Origin: an uncultured Geobacteraceae bacterium
Lineage (GTDB): Bacteria > Desulfobacterota > Desulfuromonadia > Desulfuromonadales > Geopsychrobacteraceae
Assembly (NCBI GenBank): GCA_937958075.1
Contig: CALFFB010000033.1
Location: 1 to 26,842 of the forward strand
Direction of reading: 5' to 3'
DNA length: 26,842 bases
The first letter of the stretch is position 1; each line of letters starts with the position of its first letter. Positions 16,834 through 23,891 of this stretch are shown here, in pieces. Position numbers and translations under genes: made by a program. The notes below the pieces were generated by a model. That model searched no databases. It saw only the letters and a list, made by a program, of their open reading frames with translations, and had not been told where the DNA came from.

Positions 16834-16867
16834 GGGTCCTGCCTTTACCGGCAGGACCCCTTTTTTT
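16834..16867 (+). terminator. Rho-independent terminator of the spy-like gene
   Basis: A perfect 10-bp stem GGGTCCTGCC/GGCAGGACCC with a TTTACC loop is followed by C and seven T residues. Confidence 0.92.
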
Positions 16868-16940
16868 GTCAGATCCTTGCCTGCAAACAGGACTTTTATG
16901 GTATGATTTGAAACCCCTGTGAAAAGATGACCTTTTGCTC

Positions 16941-17612
16941 ATGGAATCCCTGATGACCCCAACGCTTTCCCCTGCAGCCGTACGTATTCTCGGTGCCCTG
17001 GTTGAAAAAGACCTGACCACTCCCGAATATTACCCCCTGACCCTCAATGCCCTGGTCACTGCCTGCAACCAGAAAACCAACCGCGACCCGGTGATGACAC
17101 TGACGGCGGAAGAGGTCGTGGAGGGGCTGGAAGAGCTGCGGCGGGAACAACTGATCTATACATCAGCGGAAGGGGTGCGCACCACCCGTTACTGTCATCA
17201 TCTCGATGGATTGCTGCATCTGGAGCGGGAAGAACTGGCGGTACTGGCGCTGCTGCTCCTCAGAGGAGCGCAAACTGTCGGCGAATTGCGCACCCGTTGT
17301 GAGCGCATGGTCAGCTTCCCTGATCTGCAGGCCGTGGAGTCGGCACTGGACAACCTGACCCGCCACCAACCCCAGCTGGTCATCCGTCTGCCGCGACAAC
17401 CCGGCCACAAGGAAAACCGCTATATCGACCTGCTGCGGGTCCAGGAAAGCTGCGCCGAGGCCCCTGCCGAGGCAGATTCCTCTGCAAATTTTCCGGCGAT
17501 AGCGACAACCGCGGACCGGATTGCACGGCTGGAGCAGGAGGTGACCCTGCTCCGGGAAGAGGTTGCGGCCCTGGCGGAAAGCCTGGAAGAATTCCGCACC
17601 CAGTTCGAATAA
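16941..17612 (+). CDS. yceH: YceH family (DUF480/UPF0502) winged-helix protein
   Basis: A 223-residue cytoplasmic protein of the conserved YceH family. The N-terminal tandem winged-helix region includes AVRILGALVEKDLTTPEYYP, LNALVTACNQKTNRDPVM and a second domain with LLLRGAQTVGELRTRCERM. These are family hallmarks. A coiled-coil tail follows (ARLEQEVTLLREEVAALAES). The biochemical role of the family is not established. The start is uncertain. The ATG at 16941 follows a weak ribosome site; a TTG at 16935 and an ATG at 16953 are also in frame. A TATGAT at 16902-16907 may be its -10. Confidence 0.9.
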   Translation: MESLMTPTLSPAAVRILGALVEKDLTTPEYYPLTLNALVTACNQKTNRDPVMTLTAEEVVEGLEELRREQLIYTSAEGVRTTRYCHHLDGLLHLEREELAVLALLLLRGAQTVGELRTRCERMVSFPDLQAVESALDNLTRHQPQLVIRLPRQPGHKENRYIDLLRVQESCAEAPAEADSSANFPAIATTADRIARLEQEVTLLREEVAALAESLEEFRTQFE

Positions 17613-17674
17613 ACCTGCCGCAACAATTTCTGTGTTGAGAAAGCGTCCGAAGTAACCCTATCCAACAAAATTGC

Positions 17675-17788
17675 AGGCAGGGAATCATACCTCCCATTCC
17701 AAGGGACACTTTTCGCCATCCTTGGCCGCTCGACTGTCGCCATCCGGGCGACAGACGCCCTTTCCATGGGAGTCACAATCCCCTGCCT
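17675..17788 (-). repeat. Structured hairpin repeat, copy A (downstream of uspA)
   Basis: A 114-base element whose ends pair over 23 positions (17675-17697 with 17766-17788): 18 Watson-Crick pairs and 5 mismatches. Four of those mismatches are A-C or C-A and become G-U wobbles in RNA made from the minus strand. Two nested hairpins lie inside: CCAAGG/CCTTGG (17699-17725) and CTGTCGCC/GGCGACAG (17734-17754). The core is closely similar to copy B at 18322-18427 and in the same orientation. It fills most of the 17613-17839 gap between yceH and uspA, in which no gene is seen. Confidence 0.8.
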
Positions 17789-17839
17789 CAAACGTTACCA
17801 TCTGAAGAAAGTCACATGGTGTTTAACGTTTTTCTCCTG

Positions 17840-18265
17840 TTAGAACAGCAGCACCGGACACTGGACATTGTGCAGCACATAGTTGGCTACGGAACCGAAC
17901 AGGACATCACGAATCTCCCCCCGGCCGGCCCGCCGGCCCAGAATCAGCAGCTGAAAATCCTCCTTGTTGGCAATCTGCGGAATCAACCGCCGCGGCATGC
18001 CGAATTCAATACGCAGGTCAATGTCAAAACCTGCACCGCGCAATTTATCCGCCAGCCTGCCCATCCGCTGCCGGGCTGAATCAAGGGCATTCTCGCGCAC
18101 CATTTCGATCTGGAAATCGGGAATCATCCGGTAGGCAAGCTGGTCATTGATGACATGCAGCAGCACCAGGCGGCGGGGGAACCGTTCCTTGTGGGCAATG
18201 ATGTCGTCGATGGTTTTGTGGGTTGTTGCTGAATCGTTGATGGGAATCAGAATTTTCGGCTCCAT
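17840..18265 (-). CDS. UspA-domain protein linked to a TRAP transporter
   Basis: A 141-residue universal stress protein domain. The N-terminal strand KILIPINDSATT and the C-terminal nucleotide-binding loop GRRAGRGEIRDVLFGS are present. The loop keeps the G-9x-G-S half of the UspA ATP motif but has one extra residue between its first two glycines. CPVLLF closes the fold. AGGAG lies 6 bases before the ATG. It follows dctM on the same strand after about 200 bases that contain a hairpin repeat. In Halomonas the UspA protein TeaD is encoded with the TeaABC TRAP transporter and modulates it, so a similar accessory role is plausible here, by context only. Confidence 0.88.
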   Translation of the reverse strand: MEPKILIPINDSATTHKTIDDIIAHKERFPRRLVLLHVINDQLAYRMIPDFQIEMVRENALDSARQRMGRLADKLRGAGFDIDLRIEFGMPRRLIPQIANKEDFQLLILGRRAGRGEIRDVLFGSVANYVLHNVQCPVLLF

Positions 18266-18321
18266 AGCTGCTCCTGTCGGTATATCCGGCGATCTTGCTG
18301 GAATAACTGCAATTCTTCATC

Positions 18322-18427
18322 ACCGAGTCGGAAGCCCCAGTCCAGGGGACACTTTTCGCCTTCCTGGCCGTTCGACCGTCGCCATCCATGGCGCCAGACG
18401 CCCCTGTCATGGGGCTTCCGACTCGGT
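18322..18427 (-). repeat. Structured hairpin repeat, copy B (upstream of uspA)
   Basis: A 106-base element bounded by an 18-bp perfect inverted repeat (18322-18339 with 18410-18427, ACCGAGTCGGAAGCCCCA and its complement). Inside are CCAGG/CCTGG (18342-18367) enclosing the shared GGACACTTTTCGCC loop, and CGCCA/TGGCG (18380-18393). The core matches copy A, while the outer arms have a different sequence but remain self-complementary. It occupies most of the dctM-uspA gap (18266-18469), in which no gene is seen. Confidence 0.82.
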
Positions 18428-18469
18428 ATCCGAATTTGTTGAGTTTGCGCTGAACAGTCCCAATGAATT

Positions 18470-19759
18470 TTACGATCCGTAGACCAGGCGTGGCAAGAGC
18501 AGAACCAGATCGGGCCAGAAGGTCAGCACCAGCAGAATCGCGATCTGGATGAGCAGAAAGGGCATCACCGCCTTGGAGACATAGACCAGATCACGATTGG
18601 CAGTCGCTCCGGCAATGTACAGACTGACCCCGAGTGGTGGGGTGCAGTAACCGATCCCCAGATTGATGGTCATAAGCAGGCCGAAATGCATGGTATCGAC
18701 CCCGAACTGGCTGAGCAGGGGGAGAAAGATCGGAGTCAGGATCAGGGTCGCCGAGATAATATCCATGAACATGCCGATGAGCAGCAGCAGGATATTGACG
18801 GCCAGCAGGAACACCCAGGGGGAATCGATGCTGCTCACGACAGCGCTGGCGATCTTGTTGGGGATCTGCTCAAAGGTCAGGTACTCACCGAATACCGAAG
18901 CCCCGGCAACAATGATGAGCAGGGTGGCCGAGGTCACGGCGGAGGACACCACCACCCGCTTGACGTCCCTGAAGCGCATGTCGCGGTGGATGAAGATTTC
19001 GACAAAAAAGGCGTAGAAACAGGCAACGACCGCCGCTTCGTTGGCGGTAAAGAGGCCGGAATAGATGCCGCCGAAGATAAGCACCGGCAGCAACAGCGCC
19101 CAGACACTCTCCCGGATGACCGCCAGAGCCTCTTTCAATGACGGGCGTTCGATGGTTTGAATCCCCTGCTTTTTACAGACAATGTAGGCGTACAGGCTCA
19201 TCGCCGCCATAATCAGCAGGCCCGGAACGAAGCCCGTCAGAAACAGGGCCTCCAGGGGATCGTTGCTGACCATGGAATAGAGGATCATGGCGATGGAGGG
19301 GGGGATGATGACTCCGAGGATCGGAGCGGTGGTCATGACACCGATGGAAAATTTTTCGTCATAATTGTTTTTGATCAGGGCGGGAATCATGAAACCGCCG
19401 ATGGCGACCACCGTCGCCACCGTCGATCCGGAGATGGCGCCGAAAAAACCGCAGGCGAGAATCCCCGCCATGGCCAACCCCCCCGGCAGAAAACCGACCA
19501 GCACATTGGCGGTGTTGATCAGTTTCTTGACGATGGTACCGGTGGTCATGATATTGCCGCACAGCACGAAGAACATCACCACCACCAGGGCAAACTTGTC
19601 CATACTGCGGTAAAGCACCTCGATAACGATCTGCGGATCGATTCCGAGCAGATAAACCAGGCCGAAGGTGCCGGTAAAAAACAGGGCCATAAACACCGGC
19701 ACCGTCGCTCCCAGACAGCCGAGAAGCAGGGCGAGAATGAGCAGATAACTGGCATCCAT
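18470..19759 (-). CDS. dctM: TRAP transporter large permease DctM
   Basis: The 429-residue, roughly 12-helix membrane subunit that carries out Na+- or H+-coupled import of the solute delivered by DctP. Typical DctM features are visible: an N-terminal LLLGCLGATVPVFMALFFTG, GFFGAISGSTVATVVAIG, APILGVIIPPSIAMILYSM, and near the end NLGIGYCTPPLGVSLYIAGA. The start ATG lies 1 base after the dctQ stop, and its ribosome site GGAG lies within the end of dctQ. The two are therefore translationally coupled. The substrate is usually an organic acid or another carboxylate, but is not determined by the sequence. Confidence 0.96.
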   Translation of the reverse strand: MDASYLLILALLLGCLGATVPVFMALFFTGTFGLVYLLGIDPQIVIEVLYRSMDKFALVVVMFFVLCGNIMTTGTIVKKLINTANVLVGFLPGGLAMAGILACGFFGAISGSTVATVVAIGGFMIPALIKNNYDEKFSIGVMTTAPILGVIIPPSIAMILYSMVSNDPLEALFLTGFVPGLLIMAAMSLYAYIVCKKQGIQTIERPSLKEALAVIRESVWALLLPVLIFGGIYSGLFTANEAAVVACFYAFFVEIFIHRDMRFRDVKRVVVSSAVTSATLLIIVAGASVFGEYLTFEQIPNKIASAVVSSIDSPWVFLLAVNILLLLIGMFMDIISATLILTPIFLPLLSQFGVDTMHFGLLMTINLGIGYCTPPLGVSLYIAGATANRDLVYVSKAVMPFLLIQIAILLVLTFWPDLVLLLPRLVYGS

Positions 19760-19760
19760 G

Positions 19761-20270
19761 TCAATTCTCCCCGGTCATGTCGTTGATTCCGCGCCAGTCT
19801 TCCACCATAACCACCAGGGTGCGGAACAACATCATCACCCCCATGACCGGCAATACGGCGTAAAAATACCATTCCGGAATCTGCAGGGTGCTGGTCTTGG
19901 CGAAGGGATCCTGGTACACCAGGGTCGTCATTGCCCAGCCCAGCTTGATCATGAGTCCGGAGAAGAACAGCACGGCAAGGTGCGAAATGAGGGTCAGGGG
20001 GCGCTTGAGCACCGGAAAAATCTGCGGCAGAGCATCAATACGAATCAGAGAGCGACTGCGGATGGCGGTAACGGCACCGATATAGGTTGAAAAGTAAATG
20101 ACCTTGCGCACAACCTCGTCTGACCAGTAAATGTTGATATCGCTGCCCGACTTCCGCATGACAACGTTGGCCATGGCCGCTATCAGGGCCATGCTTACGG
20201 CGATGAACAGCGCCCACTCCTCAACAAACAGAAAACCGCGATCAATCCTCTTGAAGATCTTTTTCACCAT
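19761..20270 (-). CDS. dctQ: TRAP transporter small permease DctQ
   Basis: The 169-residue four-helix membrane partner of DctM. Family features include the N-terminal FVEEWALFIAVSMALIAAMANVV split across the first helix, YWSDEVVRKVIYFSTYIGA, and SRSLIRIDALPQIFP, which matches the DctQ R-x-H/R-I-D-x-L pattern. The ribosome site is weak (GTGAA about 6 bases upstream). A strong intercistronic hairpin separates it from dctP, consistent with more binding protein than permease being made. Confidence 0.93.
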   Translation of the reverse strand: MVKKIFKRIDRGFLFVEEWALFIAVSMALIAAMANVVMRKSGSDINIYWSDEVVRKVIYFSTYIGAVTAIRSRSLIRIDALPQIFPVLKRPLTLISHLAVLFFSGLMIKLGWAMTTLVYQDPFAKTSTLQIPEWYFYAVLPVMGVMMLFRTLVVMVEDWRGINDMTGEN

Positions 20271-20309
20271 GGATTCACAACTTTAGCCTGGAAGGATCAG
20301 AACATAGCA

Positions 20310-20344
20310 AACGGGGCCGAAGAGGGATCCTCTCCGGCCCCGTT
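20310..20344 (-). terminator. Intercistronic hairpin between dctP and dctQ
   Basis: The stem AACGGGGCCG/CGGCCCCGTT is extended by an inner AGAGG/CCTCT after one mismatch, with a 3-base loop. The minus strand lacks a good T-tract after it (TGCTATGTTC), so partial termination or 3'-end protection of dctP mRNA is more likely than full termination. Confidence 0.6.
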
Positions 20345-20375
20345 ACGATGCCGCGGATTATACGTTAACTTGCTG

Positions 20376-21410
20376 TCAACTGCCAAGCCTGGACCGAACC
20401 AGCTGCAGATAATCGGCACCGATGCGCTCGCTCCAGCGCTCCAGCACCGGCTCGGACATCTTCTTCAACTCGGTCATGTCCTCTTCACTCAGGGTATGGA
20501 ACTCTACCCCCTGCGCTTTGGCGGCATCGACCTGCTGCTGATGCTGCTGCCGGGTGATATCGCGGGAGCGGGCGCTCTCCTCCTCAATTACTTCCAGAAA
20601 GGTTTGGCGCAGATCCTCGGGCAGACGCTCAAGCCAGCGCTTGTTCACCAGGTGCACGAACAACCCCTGGGCATAATTCAATTCCGTAAAGTGTTTGGCA
20701 ATGTTGAATTTTTTGGTGATATTGCAGACGATGGCCGTGTGATCAAGACCGGAGATAACCCCGGTCTGCAGAGCCTGGGGTACGTCGGGCCAGGGCATGA
20801 CAGTAAATTTCAGCCCCAGAGCACGATAGAAATCCGTATTGACCGGCGCCTCGGCGATACGGAAATTCACACTCTTGGCCTCATCAATGGTTCGCACCGG
20901 TGTGGTCGTGGCCCAGCCGTAGGGACCGTAGTTGGTGATATCGGCCACGTAGATGCCACCGGCCAGGGCACTATCGGCAAAGGGCCCCCACAGCTCCGGA
21001 TCCGCCCGGAAGGCGTCGAGCTTGTCAAAGGTGTCAATGACATAGGGCAGATTAACGATACCCAGACGGTCAGCCACGTTGGCGGCGGCCACCGATGAAC
21101 TGAGCATGCCATGCACCGCGCCCAGTCGCAGTTTGCTGATCACATCACGCTCGCCGCCAAGCTGCGCCAGGGGGCGGAAATCGACGTAGATCCGGCCGTT
21201 GGTCTTCTCCCATACAGCATCACGGATCCGGTACCCGGCGCCGACCCCTTCAATGACCGGATGGGAAATATTGGACAGAATATAGGTATATTCGGCACCG
21301 CTCGGATCGAACTTCGGCTTCCAGCTCGCCAGAGGATCGTCCTGACTGGCGTACCCCTGCCCCACCAGACCCAGCACCACAAACATCATCACAGCCATCA
21401 ACTTTTTCAC
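20376..21410 (-). CDS. dctP: TRAP transporter solute-binding protein DctP (operon copy)
   Basis: Periplasmic solute-binding protein, 344 residues. I chose the GTG at 21410 because GGGAGG lies 7-8 bases upstream and it opens a standard signal peptide, VKKLMAVMMFVVLGLVGQ, cleaved after GYA. An ATG exists further upstream at 21473 but would add a non-typical N-terminus. Family features include AQLGGERDVISKLRLGAVHG, the ligand-contact region NFRIAEAPVN (with the usual carboxylate-binding Arg) and TVMPWPDVPQALQTGVISGL. It is a close paralogue of the orphan copy at 23892-24920. It is followed by dctQM and lies divergent from the double-cubane-protein gene. The ligand is unknown, though an anion is likely given the family. 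Confidence 0.93.
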   Translation of the reverse strand: MKKLMAVMMFVVLGLVGQGYASQDDPLASWKPKFDPSGAEYTYILSNISHPVIEGVGAGYRIRDAVWEKTNGRIYVDFRPLAQLGGERDVISKLRLGAVHGMLSSSVAAANVADRLGIVNLPYVIDTFDKLDAFRADPELWGPFADSALAGGIYVADITNYGPYGWATTTPVRTIDEAKSVNFRIAEAPVNTDFYRALGLKFTVMPWPDVPQALQTGVISGLDHTAIVCNITKKFNIAKHFTELNYAQGLFVHLVNKRWLERLPEDLRQTFLEVIEEESARSRDITRQQHQQQVDAAKAQGVEFHTLSEEDMTELKKMSEPVLERWSERIGADYLQLVRSRLGS

Positions 21411-21739
21411 AGACAGACCTCCCAGGATAAATAGAAAAGAAAAAACAGAACTTTGTTTGATCAGCACAAACAAAAGTTAATTATCAATTAAATCAGCAAC
21501 TTAATGGAACAATGTATAGCTGTGACCGGACTTCCCGTCAAGTAAATTATCCAGGCATCGGCGACTTTTTAAAACCTGCCGCGACAGTGGACCTGCCGTT
21601 CCTATTGGTTTTTTAAATAGCAGACATCTGTTAAATCACTATTACCCATTTGACTTGCCGACCGGTTCGTCTTAGTACTTGCAGATCAATTCCACAAATT
21701 TCAGTGTATTTTAGCCACCCCTTTTAGAACGAGGATCTT
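21411..21739. other. Divergent intergenic region dctP / double-cubane-protein gene
   Basis: 329 bases without a plausible gene, AT-rich compared with its surroundings. It contains the predicted promoter at 21650-21678. It also holds an AT-rich palindrome TTAATT-ATC-AATTAA (21478-21492), which could be an operator. I could not place a convincing dctP promoter on the minus strand. Confidence 0.5.
21650..21678 (+). promoter_or_regulatory. Possible promoter of the double-cubane-protein gene
   Basis: TTGACT (21650-21655), 17 bases, then TAGTAC (21673-21678). The -35 is good and the -10 mediocre. It lies about 55 bases before the start codon. Confidence 0.4.
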
Positions 21740-23032
21740 ATGGAAAAGAACTTTACCGTCAAAAGTGACACCAACCTCTGGCAGCGCCTTGACATGGATG
21801 TGGAGCGTTTCAGTGCTGTTCCCGGTATTCTGACCGGTGCCTATCAGGACATTTTCCTGAGCCAGTCCAATCGCCCGGCCGCCATGGACTACTTTGATTC
21901 CATGGTGGAAAACATCTACACCGGCCGAATTGATGAAATCCTTGCCGCCAAAGCCGAAGGTCGACCGGTCATCGGTACCTTCTGCGTCTATGTCCCCGAA
22001 GAGATCATCCAGGCCGCCGGCGGCGTCTGCATCGGCCTGTGCGGCGGCTCCCAGCTGACGGTGCCCGATGCGGAAAAGATTCTGCCCCGCACTATCTGCC
22101 CCATGGTCAAATCGGCCTTTGGTTTTAAAATCAGCAACATGTGTCCCCTGTTCCAGGCCGTCGATTTTGTCTACGGCGAGACCACCTGTGACGCCAAGAA
22201 AAAAACCTGGGAACTCCTCGACCGCTACGTGCCGACCCATGTCATGGAAATTCCCCAGCGCAAGCTCGAGCGCGACAAACGTTTGTGGATCGAGGAGGTC
22301 AAGGACTTCAAAGCGGCCGTGGAAAAGGTTATCGGCAGCACCATCGACGAAGGAGCCCTGAAACAGGGGGTTGCAACCCTCAACGCCAAACGCGAGGCAC
22401 TGCAGCGCCTCAACGGCCTGCGCCACCACAATCCGTCACCTATCAGCGGCCGCGACATGCTGCTCATTCAGCAGATCGCCTTTTACGACGTGCCGGAGCG
22501 TTTCACCGAAAAGGTGCATGCCCTGTGCGATGAACTGGAAATCCGCTGCCAAAACAACAACCCGGTGGCGCCGCCGTCGACCCCGCGCATCATGGTCTCC
22601 GGCACGCCCATGGCCATGCCCAACTGGAAGCTGCACAACATCATCGAAAAGTCCGGCGCCCTGGTGGTCAACGAAGAAAGCTGCATCGGTACCCGCTACT
22701 ACAAGGACACCATCGCCACCGATGGCACCAGTATGGATGACATCCTCGAAAAGCTCACCGAGCGCTACATGAAGATCGACTGTTCCTGCTTCACTCCCAA
22801 CGACGACCGCATCGATCAGGTCCTGACCGAATACCGGGCATCGGGCGCCCAGGGGCTCATCGACTACTGCCTGCAGTTCTGTCATACCTACAACATCGAA
22901 GCGGTCAAGCTGCGCGAAGCCTGCGAACGCGAGGGGATTCCGTTCATGGCCATCGAGTCCGATTATTCACCGGAAGATGTCGGCCAGCTGCAGACCCGCA
23001 TCGAGGCCTTTATCGAGCAGATTCAGGGATAA
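21740..23032 (+). CDS. yjiM: Double-cubane-cluster protein (YjiM-like, 2-hydroxyacyl-CoA dehydratase family)
   Basis: A 430-residue iron-sulfur reductase of the HgdB/BcrB-like superfamily. Segments match E. coli YjiM and the double-cubane cluster protein (DCCP) type: GTFCVYVPEEI (C82), TICPMVKSAFGF (C120), NMCPLF (C135), YGETTCDAKKK (C150), ESCIGTRYY (C315), DCSCFTPNDDR (C348, C350), QFCHTYNIEA (C381) and ESDYSPEDVGQLQTRIEAFI. One polypeptide carries all the cysteines, unlike the two-subunit dehydratases. Characterised DCCP from Carboxydothermus holds an [8Fe-9S] cluster and reduces small molecules such as acetylene. The physiological substrate here is unknown. GAGG lies 6 bases before the ATG. 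Its activator is encoded 4 bases downstream. Confidence 0.9.
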   Translation: MEKNFTVKSDTNLWQRLDMDVERFSAVPGILTGAYQDIFLSQSNRPAAMDYFDSMVENIYTGRIDEILAAKAEGRPVIGTFCVYVPEEIIQAAGGVCIGLCGGSQLTVPDAEKILPRTICPMVKSAFGFKISNMCPLFQAVDFVYGETTCDAKKKTWELLDRYVPTHVMEIPQRKLERDKRLWIEEVKDFKAAVEKVIGSTIDEGALKQGVATLNAKREALQRLNGLRHHNPSPISGRDMLLIQQIAFYDVPERFTEKVHALCDELEIRCQNNNPVAPPSTPRIMVSGTPMAMPNWKLHNIIEKSGALVVNEESCIGTRYYKDTIATDGTSMDDILEKLTERYMKIDCSCFTPNDDRIDQVLTEYRASGAQGLIDYCLQFCHTYNIEAVKLREACEREGIPFMAIESDYSPEDVGQLQTRIEAFIEQIQG

Positions 23033-23036
23033 GCCG

Positions 23037-23783
23037 GTGGATATCGGTATCGATCTCGGGTCACGGGCCATCAAGCTGGCCGTGGTCGAAGAGGGGCGGC
23101 TGCTCTCCAGCATGGTGGTCGGCAGCTCCTTTGAACCACACAAGCAGGCCCAGCAGCTGCTGGACAGCTATCAGCCGCGCCTGGTCGCCGCCACCGGCTA
23201 TGGCCGGCACCTGGCGCAAAAACACTTCGCCCAGCATGTTATCACCGAGATCAAGGCACACGCTCTGGGCGCCCGCCGGCTGTTTCCCGGCTGCCGGACA
23301 ATTCTTGATGTCGGCGGCCAGGACTCCAAGGTCATCGCCCTGGATACCGCCGGAAAGGTCGTCCAGTTCCAGATGAATGACAAGTGCGCCGCCGGAACCG
23401 GCCGCTTCATGGAGATGATGGCCGCCTCCCTGGGTTACAGCCTTGATGAATTTTCCCGTGCTGCCGGCCGGGTCGGTGAAACCGTCGCCATCAACAGCAT
23501 GTGTGCTGTTTTCGCCGAATCGGAAGTGGTGTCCCTGCGCAATCGGGGGGTGGCGCCGGAGGTCATTGCCAGAGCCATCCATCGATCCATCATCGACCGC
23601 CTCGGCACCATGGTCGAACGGATCGGCCTGCAGGGGGAGCTGGTGTTCAGCGGTGGCGTCGCCCGCAACCGGGTTCTGGTGGATCTGCTCGCGCAGCGCC
23701 TGCGGCAACCGGTACAGGTCCCCGAGGCTCCCGAAATTGTCGGTGCCTACGGGGCGGCCCTGCATCTGGCCGGCATCCCCTGA
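23037..23783 (+). CDS. yjiL: ATP-dependent activator of the double-cubane protein (YjiL-like, ASKHA fold)
   Basis: A 248-residue ATPase of the BadF/BadG/HgdC activator family. It drives low-potential electrons into its partner using ATP and a [4Fe-4S] cluster shared by a homodimer. The phosphate loop GIDLGSRAIKLAVVEEG is at the N-terminus, followed by DVGGQDSKVIAL and FSGGVARNRV. The cluster cysteines are C117 (NDKCAAGTGRFMEMM) and C156 (SMCAVFAESEV). I chose the GTG at 23037: AGGGA lies 7 bases upstream and residue 1 aligns with family starts. An ATG at 22977 would overlap the preceding gene. The pairing with the upstream reductase gene is the standard two-gene unit. Confidence 0.92.
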   Translation: MDIGIDLGSRAIKLAVVEEGRLLSSMVVGSSFEPHKQAQQLLDSYQPRLVAATGYGRHLAQKHFAQHVITEIKAHALGARRLFPGCRTILDVGGQDSKVIALDTAGKVVQFQMNDKCAAGTGRFMEMMAASLGYSLDEFSRAAGRVGETVAINSMCAVFAESEVVSLRNRGVAPEVIARAIHRSIIDRLGTMVERIGLQGELVFSGGVARNRVLVDLLAQRLRQPVQVPEAPEIVGAYGAALHLAGIP

Positions 23784-23827
23784 TGGGCACCGGCATCAGC
23801 CCCTTCAACAGCAACGCACCAATATAA

Positions 23828-23865
23828 AAAGCCCCCGCCGGATGGTCCTGTCCGACGGGGGCTTT
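23828..23865. terminator. Bidirectional terminator
   Basis: The 10-bp stem AAAGCCCCCG/CGGGGGCTTT is extended by 4 further pairs after one mismatch, with an 8-base loop. It lies between convergent genes. On the minus strand a T5 run follows, a good terminator for the orphan dctP. On the plus strand the T-tract is shorter. Confidence 0.85.
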
Positions 23866-23891
23866 CTGGTTGCTGCGTCAGGCTGAACCTG

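Noticed and set aside
17613..17839. Possible CRISPR-like repeats around uspA
   Set aside because: There are only two copies, 650 bases apart with a gene between them and imperfect identity. They are structured hairpin elements, not a spacer array.
18686..19786. Plus-strand frames rich in His, Asp and Gln opposite dctM
   Set aside because: They are reverse-strand readings of hydrophobic membrane codons, a common artefact; dctM is intact.
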